This document shows, piece after piece, positions 1-12,384 of a stretch of DNA of 64,000 bases; position 1 is the stretch's first letter; the number at the start of each line of letters is the position of its first letter. The stretch lies in NCBI RefSeq assembly GCF_964204645.1, contig NC_134032.1, positions 16,244,775-16,308,774 on the forward strand, written 5' to 3'. The position numbers were made by a program, and so were the translations under genes. The stretch is from Tubulanus polymorphus (lineage: Eukaryota; Nemertea; Palaeonemertea; Tubulaniformes; Tubulanidae). Below the pieces are notes generated by a model that was not told the origin of the DNA, did not search any database, and saw only the letters and a list, made by a program, of their open reading frames with translations.

Positions 1-1096
1 AGACTCCTCGATTTCAAAGTTGTACTCGATCCTTCAACTTGCGCCTGATCGGAGAAACTGAACGACCCGAATTTTCACACTCAGATTCAGAATCTGATAA
101 AAGGTTTTAAAATCATCTTTCGTGAAAATCGAAAGATTCCGCCGCCTATGCCCAAGGCGCCTCTGTTCCAACGACCCGATTCAAATTGAAAACAATCGGG
201 GCAGTTATCACCCGGCGTTACCCCTCGCGTTATAGATTCTACATCAGATTCAAATTGAAAACAATTAAGGCAGTTATCACCCCGTGTTACAGATTTATTA
301 TTCAAATATCCACAGATGTCTGCTGCTGCTGTTTGTGACCTTGGACAGAGTGAAAGGACTCTGTGCCCAGGTAACAATGTCCTTTATCATTAGAAACATC
401 GTTTTTTTTTTATAGAAAATCAACTCAATCAGTTAAAAGTCAAAACGAGGGGCGTTGAGAACACGTGACAAGAGTTGAAAAAGTGATTTTTAATTAGGAT
501 CCGTTTATAATAAGCGCCATTTTCTGTTAATACATAAAGGTGGGCGAACCACCTTCAATCAATTTTAATATCTCTTGATTCATACGCTCCATTAACTGTG
601 ATGAGTTTATGTAAAGGTAACTCATTAACCGGCCTCATATCGTCTGCTCTTTGATCAGGAACCATTTCACGATCTCTCTCGCGCTCTTGTTTCTAATTCT
701 AACGGGAGCCTTTTGAAGTTAAAACGTATTGGACGGTGAATTTCTCCTCAAGTGCTGCTGAACGAACCGAATATCAGATGATAAATGGACAGACGATTTG
801 TAATCGTCTATTGTCACGTTGTCTGCGCACAGGAGCCGTCCTCTTTTAGTCACACCCGGTCACGATTTTCTCTTCTTTTTTTCATTATTGAATTCGTGAC
901 GACCTTGAAATGCGGTTGAATGTACCCCCAGCTGAGCCGAGTCTTGCCGTCGGCCACTGAAGAGGTTCGCATTGTCACCAGTCAAGGTGAAGTCAACCAG
1001 GGCCATCATTCGTTATAACTAAAACTGAGATTATCATCGTGGATTTTGATGAGATTTTGATTTGAAATTGATAAATTTCACACGTTCAAAATAATC
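1..1096. other. Intergenic, no gene seen
   Basis: A 75-bp unit (GATTCAAATTGAAAACAAT with GCAGTTATCACC) occurs twice at 172-300. No credible exon is seen. Confidence 0.5.
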
Positions 1097-1318
1097 GTGC
1101 ACCAGCGGGACCAGCACCAACACCAGCGGCACCAGCACCACCAGCACCAACACCAGCACCACCAGCGGCACCAGCACCACCAGCACCAACACCAGCACCA
1201 CCAGCACCAGCACCAGCGGCACCAACACCAGTACCAACACCAGCAGCACCAGCACCACCAGCACCAACACCAGCACCACCAACACCAGCAGCACCAGCAC
1301 CAGCAGCACCAGCTGACA
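1097..1318. repeat. CACCAG/CACCAA minisatellite
   Basis: An imperfect 6-9 bp array of CACCAGCAC and CACCAACAC words. It produces His/Gln or Val/Leu low-complexity frames that are not genes. Confidence 0.9.
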
Positions 1319-1329
1319 GCAAAATTTTC

Positions 1330-4300
1330 CCGAAGTTCTACCAGTAACTATATGCGGTACCAGTAACGTGCACTTTAAGCGGTACCAGTAACGTGCGCGA
1401 CCCCCAAAGTGCAAATAATAGAAAACTGCAATATGGACTTTTACAACTCTACAAATAGTAATCATATTCCTTCCATTTGTTCATTGTCAACAAGTCTCTA
1501 ATTCTATTTATTTCACAGTTTACTTTGCAATGGGATCCGAACAATACCGAACAATACCGAAAACCACCGAACAACCACTTGTACTAGATTGCCCGGATGT
1601 AATTTCAGATGGCATTCAGAGTTTGGGGTATGAACGGCCGACTGGACGACGGTCCAGGCTCGAGCCGGCACGTGACACCGCCGCCGATACCGGGGGGCTA
1701 ACTGATCACGTGTCAATCGAATAAACACGAAATTCAAATAAATACAAATAACGGACTCGATTGTTAAACATGTTTAATTATCGATCGCGCGGGCACTTGT
1801 TGCTGTCGCAGACGATCAAGTTTGAGAACTCCAATTGAGATTTTCAAGCAAACGGGATATCTCTCTAATTATCATGATAATAAAATCATCAAATGAGAAG
1901 GAAAATAAACAAGTCCGAAATGTTTTCTTTAAGCGCAATATTTTTCTCGACGTTTCGACTATGAGAATTTCCGAATATAATATAACGGCTATTTTCGATA
2001 AAATCGAAACGTCGAATAAAACATTGAACTGATTATTTTCATTCCTAGTTTACAGCAGGGTTGGTATATCATCTTAACAACTACACGGACCTTGTTACTA
2101 CCCTTCTTTAGTCGGTTTCAAAGTGTTTCACTAAAGGCTGTTTCTTAGTAATTTAAATTTCCATATCCAATAAAGAAGTTCCTAGCTACCCTCCTACGGT
2201 CGGTTTCAAATATTCGGGTGGCATCGACAATAAATCACCATTGAATCATTGACAATAATAATAATAATACTGATAACAATAAACATTATCATTACGCGTT
2301 TTCGTCGGCCGAAATTTGAAACAGCCCTAGCAACTCAACAATGCCTACCGTTATTAACTCTATTCGGCATTGTTGACCATTGTGGAAGCGATGACCGATC
2401 GGGTGCGGCGTAGCAGACGATTATTACCCGATACAGGTATAATTATGCAGATTGTGGGGACGGGGTTGAGCAGTTTCACTGCGTTTAAAATCAAATTTAA
2501 TTATGTAATAAATTATGCATTATTTCTTCTCTGCGAGTCGCTTAGTGATTAAAACCGTTATGATTGTTGTCGATGTTCGGGACGCGTTACTCGGCTGAAG
2601 TGGTTTCAATACGACAGTGGATTATCACATTATGTAATCTATCATCGATATGGGATTAAAAATAAAACTGAATCCAAGGATTAGTAATGGGAGTTGATGA
2701 ACCGGTATTGGCGTTAATCTGTTAGCGTAAAATAAATAACTGTTTAATTACAAAAAGCAGATCATTTTGAAGATGATTCTGTAAGTAGGGCTGTTCAAAT
2801 AATGATGGCTTTATGTAGAGTTCTGGAGAATTAAAAATAAACAAACTACGAGAGAATATCCAAACAGGGGGCGCAGTAGTTGCTGAAAAAAGTTAGTTAC
2901 AGTTAACTTTAGTGGATAGTTGACATAGTGACAATTTAAATTACGTTGTTACTATGGTATTTATCCGTCAGATATTGTTAACCAGCAATTGTCAGCAACT
3001 GCAGCCCATATTGCTAAAAGTGATGTTACAATATTCATATGATATATAAATTTTGTGATACTGAAAGACGATAGTTTTATTTACTGAAGGACAATTACTG
3101 AGTAAAAATGACAATTCTATATTGACCGTTGACTGCACCCGGACTATGAAATTGGCTCTCTCTCTCTCGCGGGCGCGGACAAACGGGGGAAACTTGGGTC
3201 TTATCTTTTCTTCAAGATTCTAACAACAATAATGAGAAAGGATATAATTTCCACTTTAAAACATTATCTACACACAAAATTACAGCAATTAATCCGCGTC
3301 GGGTTTTCGAGGGTTAGAACTAGTGCTGAGGGGAACCACATTGGCAATTATACACAATTCGAGATTATATTCATTTAAAACAGTATATTGCCTAAAGTTT
3401 AGTTCGGACCTCGCTTTGATGTCGGCGCCCCTATTCACGCCCTGGTTAGATAGAGACCGTCTGCTAGATGCCCAAACCGGTCCAATCTGTCCGATAGTTC
3501 CTCAGCGCCTAGAAATCCTAACCGTCGGCAAATATGTTACATAACTAATAAACCTAAATTGGGTGGACTTAAATATGGTTGATTTACGCCAGACAATGGA
3601 TTTAGATGGGTATCTGCGCCGGAGTATAAGTGGGTAGTATTTGGGCTGCTTGAGGTAATTAAGTGGTCAGCCACTAAACAATAGATAATCGATACCGGAG
3701 TCAAGCAGTTTGACATTATTGGTAATTACTACGCGCAGTCCTCAGTTACGGGAAAATAACCGTTATTTTCGAAATTATGTACAACACGCGGTCAACGGCA
3801 TAATGTGAATAACAGAAGAAACAATATTGTTAGAGTTTGTTATTTCAGAGAAAAATCTAATTCTTAAAGATATGGAAAAAGTATTTTCAAAATGGATTTG
3901 CGACCTGGAGACTTAGGCGCTGACTAATATCTATTCCAACTTTACTTGAGAACTTTTTGGATATCCTTCAATAAAGTGATGAATGGATTAAAAATCAATG
4001 TTTTATGTCCACTGCCAGTCCTTTCTGGTCCTAATAAGACTTCTACCAGGAATTTACCACCAAAACTGACTGAGTTAGGGCACCTGATGTGCTCTCAAGT
4101 CGAGTTGACTCGCGGTCTAATGTGTCTGACTACAACATTTCATCATAACATTGACTTTATTATTTTTCGCGCATTTCATATGAGTTTCTTTTTATCCGTG
4201 GATCATCAAAATATTCAGCAAAATTGCTGCATAATAAACATAAAATTCTACTGCGAAATGTACAGCATGTACACGTGACCCGCCGAATGTACAGCAACTT

Positions 4301-5124
4301 GGCCCAAACTGTACTAGAAAATGTACATCAAATTGTATAGAAAAATTCCAGCAAAATCCATAATAAAACGCAATAATCAAACGTTTATAAAATTCGCGTA
4401 ACGAAATTTATATTTTAAATGTCATTAAAATTTGATTAAAATTCTAATCTTAAATTTCCAGGCATATTGTAGTAACACGGGTGATCGACCATTCCAGCAC
4501 TGAGGTCCATCTCCCCCCCCCCATCATCTCTCTATCTCACCGACAATTAAAACTAAAACCTATTCGAATTTAACGACAAAACGCTCACCGAAGCGTTTAG
4601 AATTATCCCGAACGATTTGAAACGGTTTAACAATAGCTCTTCGAGATCGCATTTATCAAATGCAATATGTATAATGTTTGTCCGGTATGAAACTCCTGGA
4701 GCGGTTAGAAATAGCCGATCAGATGGTCGTAAACCAATCCGAGCGTAGTCCATGGGCTTGAGTCCATCTCGCGGGCAGGTGTATCTATAGTCAGACCGTC
4801 CAGGACGCCCCAGGGCCCCCGCCAAGACGAGCATAATATCTACTCTCCGCCCATAGCTGCAGCAAACAATCGATATAATAGCAGTTTTCATATTTCACGT
4901 GAAGCAACAGTTTACGTTACAACTCTTAGTCTCCGAGCATTGAGCATTATTACATTTCGATTTTAAAATCATTTTAAAACCAATTCAACAAAGGCAGAAA
5001 CTTCGGGTAGATACAACGGCGTCACGTGGTCGGATACCTCGTGATCGATACGTCAATATTTCGATTGTTGGATTTTTTTTCTGATATTCTGAATTGACGT
5101 AATACAGACAGGATGAAAATAATC
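1330..5124. other. Intergenic, no gene seen
   Basis: AT-rich DNA with an inverted pair of GACGTTTCGA words at 1949 and 2004 and the TIR element at 2.9 kb. Short open frames here have no coding support. Confidence 0.5.
2870..3008. mobile_element. Short TIR element, copy 1
   Basis: Inverted ends GGGCGCAGTAGTTGCTGA and TCAGCAACTGCAGCCC enclose a core with GTTGTTACTATGGTATTTAT. The same core and ends recur at 23772-23890. Confidence 0.5.
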
Positions 5125-5276
5125 TACTGGGGCCAGTATTGTTCACTCATGGCTTAAGTCCAAAAGAGTGGTCTTAAATCTTAAGACTGGTCTTAAGTTG
5201 TCAGATTGGCTATGGAACTAAGTTGGTCTTAGACTGGTCTTAAGTCTAAGCCATGACAATGCAACCGGCCCCAGTA
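5125..5276. mobile_element. 150-bp TIR element, TA-flanked
   Basis: The element has ends CTGGGGCCAGTATTGTTCAC and TGACAATGCAACCGGCCCCAG, flanked by TA, with a core of repeated CTTAAGACCAGTCTTAAG-type words. A related copy is at 33311-33517, and the core is amplified in tandem at 21200-21515. Confidence 0.6.
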
Positions 5277-5795
5277 TAGACTTGCCCCGCGGGCCGGCCT
5301 GACTGGCTGGCTGGCTGGCGGCCTGCACCGCGGTGGAGCGGCTGGTGAATTATTCAAAAGGCTCGTTGTTGTGGTCACCAATCTAACAAACGCGACATCA
5401 CAATAAAAAATTTCCGAATCGGTCGTCGTGGAAAACGGCTTTCATTGTTGCGTCATGCGAGAATCTCGAACAGGTGTCTTGCGCGTGCGCGTCACATGAC
5501 CGAACGTACGCGACAACACACGTCATTATAACCGCCGTTGGGAGAGAGGGCGCCGGGGGACAGGGGGAACTCGAACAGCACCTTATGGTGGTAATTTTAT
5601 TCCGAGCTCATTCTGAACGCGCTGCAGGTAAAAACCGCTACTGGTTTCCCAGAGTCTACTAGGGTAATAACGAGCCAGTAATTGAGCGACATCTGACCTT
5701 CCTGTCCCGCAGCTATTATCAGTCGTTCTCATCACTTTATTCTTCTGTTTCCATTGTCTTGAAAGGTTTCTTATGAAATTAGGTTTTCTTTCAAA

Positions 5796-5970
5796 CCGAA
5801 ATGTTAACGTTGATCTAACGTTGATCTACTACTCTCTTCTGATCCGTGATTTTCGAAAGTTAACGTTGATCAACTTAACGTTGATCTACTACTCTCTACT
5901 GAGCCGTGATTGTCGAAATGTAAACGTTGATCTAACGTTGATCTACTCTCTACAGATCCGTGATTGTTGG
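5796..5970. repeat. Three-copy repeat with AACGTTGATCTA
   Basis: Three degenerate copies of about 60 bp built on GTTAACGTTGATCTAACG and CTGATCCGTGATT. The palindrome GTTAAC/AACGTT makes local hairpins possible. Confidence 0.7.
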
Positions 5971-6636
5971 ATGACGTGCTAGAAAACGATGATGTTGAAG
6001 AAACATTTTATTATTTTTTGTATGTCAATAGTTCGTGACGTCATAATGGGTTCTACACGAACGCATCAATTTTTCTCTGAGAGGTCTAAAATTACTTGTC
6101 CCCTCTCATATCGAATCCTGCTTTCGGGATTCGAAATTTTCTCTTACTACTTTTTTACAAATATTTTTTCGTTCTTTCTTACGGGTCTGGACGCATTTCA
6201 CCTCCACACCACCCACCCCCACACACCCCCACCCGCCCCCACCCCACCCCTCACAGGGGGAGGATCGTCCTCCAACTCTACCAACCTGGTTCACACCCAC
6301 GTTTTTGGTCTCACGATGAAATTTAATTTCAGGGCAAAGATGAAATCTTACGAATCGAGGACTCACTTCAGTAATCAGCTATTACGAGACGAACGTGAAT
6401 TGAGAGCTCACTTCAATCTACTCGGCACGGTACTCAGACTCGTGGCGGTCACGTTTCTCAGCCTCGTGGCGACCGCTTCTCGAGTATCAATAAAAAAACG
6501 AAACGCGATGAAAGTTAATTAAAATATCACCGGACTCGGTGACAAAAATTCGAGTGATTTTATCATCACTCAATTAAATGACAGACGTAACGACAGGACT
6601 CCTCGGAAACAGGAGCAAATAGGAGTTCAGTTCCTC

Positions 6637-6915
6637 CTTCTTAACCGTACCGGAGCCATACTCTCCTAGAAACCTACCGGAGCCACTCTCCTAGAACCCT
6701 ACCGGAGCCATACTCTCCTAGAATCCAACCGGAGTCAGACTCTCCTAGGACCCAACCGGGGCCAGATCCTCCCACGTAGAAGCCAACCGGAGCCAGACTC
6801 TCCTAGGACCCAACCGGGGCCAGATCCTCCCACGTAGAACCCTACCGGAGCCACTCTCCTAGAACCCTACCGGAGCCACTCTCATAGAAGCCAAATCCTC
6901 CCTCGTAGAACCCTA
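6637..6915. repeat. About 30-bp minisatellite (ACCGGAGCCA, CTCTCCTAGAA)
   Basis: About ten degenerate units built from ACCGGAGCCA and CTCTCCTAGAACCC, in two subtypes. Confidence 0.85.
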
Positions 6916-7139
6916 GCCTGTTCTTTCTAGCGAATTATACTTTCAATTCCTGCTGATAGAATTAATTTGTGTAATTGTTTCCTTGGTTTCGAACTAATTA
7001 TCGATGTATTGTTGAAAAATTGATCGATGTTAATTGTTGCCGTTGCGTGACGACAGTGATAGAGAAATTCACGCGTTCGTTTCAAATAAATCAATAACAT
7101 AGTCTCTCTCGTGTTGTCGCGTAGAAACACCAACGGAAA

Positions 7140-7940
7140 TCACTGTCAATTTATAATTATACACACACACACATCTATTTATTTAAATATTCGACTGATC
7201 AAGTATTAGGAGAGTGTCACTAGTACTCGATCTAGAATCTCTCTCGAGTCGACTCACACCTGCAGCAGGCGACAACAATATCATCAGCGTTCTGTGACGC
7301 GTGCGTCAGGTCCATAGCAACCCGTGTCGGGATGTAAATTTATGCGATGTTAATTCGTTGTTGGAGGCGTCTTGAGCTTAATTAGTCGGTGAACTGTTCG
7401 GCTGTTTGGTGAAGATCTACTGCGATTGTAGAATAATTCTTCTTTCTGTCCCGATGTTAAAGTGACTGAGGACACGCGGGCACGTGTTCCAGTAAAACAC
7501 GTGCCCGGTCACGTGGCTTACTGATCCGCAAACGACGCTGCAACTTTACTAACGGCGTCCATTGTAGCTGAAAATGTCTTTCGTCGGTTTTATTTACTCG
7601 ATGAATCGACGGTTAATCCCGGGTTTAATAGTTATTCTCTCGACGAGGAATCTGTGAGGGGTTTAATAGATCGCCTTGTTTAACTCGACATATTTCCGCG
7701 TTTTGTATTATATTTTGAGAGACAACAGAGTGAGTTATTCCTGATACCGCGGGCAACTATAGAAACAACGTCGACGTCTCGCATTTTTTCACGATTGTTA
7801 CGTTGTCTTTATTCTCCTCGTCACCCTCCTCCTCTCCTCATCCCTCAGGTACTCTGTATACCCGAGTTCAATAGACTGTGGTTTTATTACAAATTCGAGT
7901 TCAGAAGGTCGACACTTGTATTGCACAAACTTATACTGTG
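7140..7940. other. Intergenic, no gene seen
   Basis: Unique-looking DNA with a short CA run at 7161. CACGTG occurs twice near 7490-7515 as an inverted GGGCACGTGTT/AACACGTGCCC pair. Confidence 0.4.
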
Positions 7941-8091
7941 TGCAAGGTCTGAGATCTAGGGGCCTGTAGGTGCAAGGTCTGAGATCTAGGGGCCTGTAGG
8001 TGCAAGGTCTGAGATCTAGGGGCCTGTAGGTGCAAGGTCTGAGATCTAGGGGCCTGTAGGTGCAAGGTCTGAGATCTAGGGGTATTTAGGG
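7941..8091. repeat. 30-bp minisatellite, five copies
   Basis: Five near-identical units with GCAAGGTCTGAGATCTAGGG and CCTGTAG. Confidence 0.95.
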
Positions 8092-8814
8092 TCAAAGTTA
8101 ACCCATCAAAGTTTCAATTCAAAGTTAACTCTAACTCACAACTCTGGGATTCTGAATCCAGGTGTTTAAGTGTATGAGTCTTGGATTTAGATGTGCGGGG
8201 TCCAATGTCTGTGGAGTCATGTGTCTAGATGATACACAAGCACAAAACCACAAACCTAAAGCCGTTTGGGGTCGATCAAAACCGTTTTGATGTCAATCCG
8301 ATAGATTAAGTGGTTGACGGCCAGGCTGGTGCGTGCGCGCACCGGTCAGACAGGTGCTCGATAATACAGGACGGTGGAGCGGACACGCGTGACAGACGAC
8401 TCAATACGGTGTGCAGTCAGTTAGCACACCGTGTGCGTCACGTGTCTGTCGTCTTAACTTAACAACTTCATAAGATATAAGACAATCAATATCCGATAAT
8501 AGTTTATCAATTATAAGTTATTTTAATTCCTGGATTTTTTTAGAAAGTATCACAGTTTCCCTCAGAACTCCCCCCTCACCCTCCACCCCTCTCCCCTTAC
8601 ACCCGCCAGCGGGAGTCAACCTCAGGTATTACCGACTCATATTATCTGCCTATTTAATAGGATTACTGACTGATTAATGTTGTCCACCAGGTGCAACATG
8701 TATGTAATTCTACTCGAGGTTTAACACACAAAACCCGGGTATAATTTCCATTATTCGAAGCGTTTTTTATTGGGTAACAATAAAATTGTTTTACCACGAT
8801 TGTTGATGAGGAAG

Positions 8815-9120
<306 letters not shown>

Positions 9121-9394
9121 GTATTTTGCATTTGTGAAGAATCCATGCGCACGGTTACCGGCCGCGACCGTGCTCTCAGAACAGACCAGGGTCGCTGCCT
9201 CTTACAATAGCACAGACATTGTTTCACGTTCAATAAATACATCGCGCTCTGAGAAAGAGATAATTTCATATCAAAACCCGATTTTAGTAGTTCATGAGTC
9301 ACGTGGTCCTAGGTTCATTCATCCGTCACGATATCGATTCATTGTACACAATTTATAAAACCTGACTAAATAAACTGAAGTCAAATCTTCCAGC

Positions 9395-9570
9395 CTCAAT
9401 TTCTATTTCTAATTCAGTTTACTGTCATCATTTGGATAAGTCGTCACATTACTGAAGTCATCTCTATTTTTGAGTCTCAATTTGTATTTCTAATCCAATT
9501 CACTAAGTGTAAGTCATCATTTGGATAAAAGTCGTCATAATACTGAAGTCATCTCTATTTTTGAGTTTCA
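9395..9570 (+). repeat. Dispersed dimeric repeat, copy 1
   Basis: Two units of about 80 bp with CATCATTTGGATAA, CTGAAGTCATCTCTATTTTT and GAGTCTCAATTT. The family recurs in reverse at 19935-20115 inside Hey intron 3 and forward at 31850-31995. Confidence 0.6.
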
Positions 9571-10059
9571 CTACAAAGTCTTCCTACATTTAGTCTATCT
9601 AAACTTTGTTTAACTTGATTACGGTTTAAAAGGTGTTTTTTTTAAATAATTGTTACCCCGTGTAACAACGACGCACTATTGTTGGGATTATTGGCCTCGC
9701 GTACGGCCAACACATGCCACAGGCGACAACCGTATCGTCTGCAAACTACTCCAGAATTATCGATTTTTATAATACCCTCTCGCTATTGGTTGCTCGTTAA
9801 AATCTAATTCCCGTATCTTTAGTTTCACCTGTTTGAGCTGGTAACTGGTGATGCGCCCTGTGGACACAATAGGGCACCTGACCGTGCCCTTTGGACACAA
9901 TGGGGCACCTCACCCTTTAACACATGACATTTGGACGACTCTTGGAATCTTGGATGAAATGTTTTTTCCTGGTGCCCGCTCCTAAACCTGTAGAATCTTA
10001 ATACACATGAAACAAACTGAGGGTTAGGCCCTTGTCCTGGGGCCAATTCCAGGTGTCCA

Positions 10060-10240
10060 GTCCCCGCTGCTGTAAAGTGTGAACCGGCGACCAGTCCCCG
10101 CTTCTGTAAAGTGTCAACCGGTGACCAGTCCACGCTGGTGAACCGGTGTGAACTGGTGACCAGTCCACGCTAATGCAAGGTGTGAACCGGTGACCAGTCC
10201 GCGCTGGTGAACCGGTGTGAACCAGTCCACGTGTACGGCG
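10060..10240. repeat. Degenerate repeat with GTGACCAGTCC and AACCGGTG
   Basis: About five units of roughly 35 bp alternating GTGAACCGGTGACCAGTCC and a variable segment. Confidence 0.75.
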
Positions 10241-10300
10241 GCGCAGTATAATGATTGATGACCACTAGTAGAGACAGGTCGGTCTGCTGTCCAGGCGCCG

Positions 10301-10331
<31 letters not shown>

Positions 10332-10342
10332 CTGCTGCTGCT
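10301..10342. repeat. (CTG)n trinucleotide run
   Basis: About a dozen CTG triplets with one CCTG interruption. Another CTG run is at 16167-16187. Confidence 0.9.
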
Positions 10343-10544
10343 ATCACTATATCTAATTATACGCATGCGTAACGTTATTACGTATCGTTAATTGTGTAAT
10401 AACCTTAATGAAATTTTGAAACAGTTGCGACCAGTTGTGTTACATCCTCGGGCTATACAGCGAGAGCCTGGTCAGTGTCTACTGGTCACACGAACCAGCT
10501 CTGCCTAATAAAATCCATCCAGATATCATACAAAGTCCTCTACA

Positions 10545-10912
10545 GCCCGGGGCCTGGCATCTCAACAGGCCCGGAGCCTGGTATCTCTACAGGCCCGGGG
10601 CCTGGTATCTCTACAGGCCCGGGGCCTGGTATCTCTACAGGCCCGGGGCCTGGTATCTCTACAGGCCCGGAGCCTGGTATCTCTACAGCCCGGGGCCTGG
10701 TATCTCTACAGGCCCGGAGCCTGGTATCTCTACAGGCCAGGAGCCTGGTATCTCTACAGGCCCGGAGCCTGGTATCTCTACAGGCCCGGAGCCTGGTATC
10801 TCAACAGGCCCGGGGCCTGGCATCTCTACAGGCCAGGAGCCTGGTATCTCAACAGGCCAGGAGCCTGGTATCTCTACAGGCCCGGAGCCTGGTATCTCTA
10901 CAGGCCCGGAGC
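10545..10912. repeat. 24-bp minisatellite, about 15 copies
   Basis: The unit contains GGAGCCTGGTATCTCTACAG and varies by GGGGCC/GGAGCC and CCCG/CCAG. Open frames of 160-170 codons result from the 24-base period and are not supported as genes. Confidence 0.95.
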
Positions 10913-10959
10913 CAATGTGTCGTATATCTTGTGTCGCAAGGTAGTGTGTCTTATATCTA

Positions 10960-11955
10960 ATATGGCCAAACTCTATATCGTATATTGTCGTGGCATCTTA
11001 TAACCGATGTGACAGTCTTATATCTGAAGGCTGACGTTCGAATTTGAGTCTTTTTTAACCAAACATGAAGTAAATACAAATTTACCAGCTTTGTGACGGC
11101 ACGTAGGTTTTAATCTCTATACAGGTAAAAATGGCGGCCCTTTGAGTCCGTGGACGGCTTTACAATGGCTGATCTAGGATTTTCTGAAGGGGCGCAAGCA
11201 TTTGCGAATGTCCTGTGACTCTCTTACAGGGAATTTAGGACATCAAACTGGGCTTTTATTGCCCTTAACAGGACTTATTTGAATTTAGTCTTTTTAAAAC
11301 TATCTTTGGTGCATTCTCCATTCCTCCCCCTCCCCTCTCCCCCTCCCTCTCCCCTCCCCACTATATTTCCCTATCGCCTACAGATTCTACAACTCGCACC
11401 TGCGTGAAAGGTTACCCTATATACAACCTATAGAATAAGACCGGGTTTTTTTACCAGCACGTGTCCATTTTATGCAATACCGATAAAAATACGCGGTGGT
11501 CGCGCGACCCACGTCCCGGATCAGAGTCGATTGTTGTTCCCGTCGCGTGGACGACCAACGTTCAACTCTACCTGGCCATTGTCTACCGCATTACGCATAG
11601 TTACGTCGTTACTATAGAATCGTACAATATGGTTTGTGAATCTCCCGATTCGACTGACAGGTCACGTGTCACACGGCAGATGTATCTCTCCCTCTCTGGA
11701 TAACTTACTGGACTTTAAACAGACTATGGCGCGTAGCTATTGTTTTCAGATTTTCCTTTGACAGTAGACAATTTCTAAAGGAACACATATAAAAAATCCT
11801 AGTCTCATTGTCTCATTTTTATATCACTGACTCTATAGGTTTCTAGTCTTTGTGTGAGAACTCGGTAAAACCAATAGGCTCCTTATAACCAGCTGCTGCT
11901 ACTGCTGCGAGGACAGGTACGGTTCAACCCGAGATCTCTAACTTATCCCTTAACC
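10960..11955. other. Intergenic, no gene seen
   Basis: A C-rich tract at 11310-11360 and otherwise unique DNA. An 80-codon frame at 11461-11703 has no recognisable content. Confidence 0.45.
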
Positions 11956-11961
11956 TCCTCC

Positions 11962-12380
11962 ATAGCTGTCAGTGTTTAGAGGTTGACAGTTGGGTCCATA
12001 GCTGTCAGTGTTTAGAGGTTGACAGTTGGGTCCATAGCTGTCAGTGTTTAGAGGTTGACAGTTGGGTCCATAGCTGTCAGTGTTTAGGGGTTGACAGTTG
12101 GGTCCATAGCTGTCAGTGTTTAGAGGTTGACAGTTGGGTCCATAGCTGTCAGTGTTTAGGGGTTGACAGTTGGGTCCATAGCTGTCAGTGTTTAGAGGTT
12201 GACAGTTGGGTCCATAGCTGTCAGTGTTTAGGGGTTGACAGTTGGGTCCATAGCTGTCAGTGTTTAGAGGTTGACAGTTGGGTCCATAGCTGTCAGTGTT
12301 TAGAGGTTGACAGTTGGGTCCATAGCTGTCAGTGTTTAGGGGTTGACAGCTGGGTCCATAGCTGTCAGTGTTGAGGGGCT
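11962..12380. repeat. 36-bp minisatellite with internal hairpin, about 12 copies
   Basis: Each unit includes CTGTCAGTGTTTAGAGGTTG followed by ACAG, so CTGTCA and TGACAG can pair within the unit. The A/G variant (TTTAGAGG or TTTAGGGG) alternates along the array. Confidence 0.95.
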
Positions 12381-12384
12381 GAGA

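Noticed and set aside
3323-3544. 73-codon frame
   Set aside because: No motif, no neighbours, ordinary chance length.
10435-10960. Two overlapping 160-170-codon frames with GISTGPEP-type repeats
   Set aside because: Caused by the 24-bp minisatellite; two frames are equally open and neither has splice or domain support.
11962-12380. CRISPR-like appearance
   Set aside because: Units are contiguous with no unique spacers, in a eukaryotic genome.
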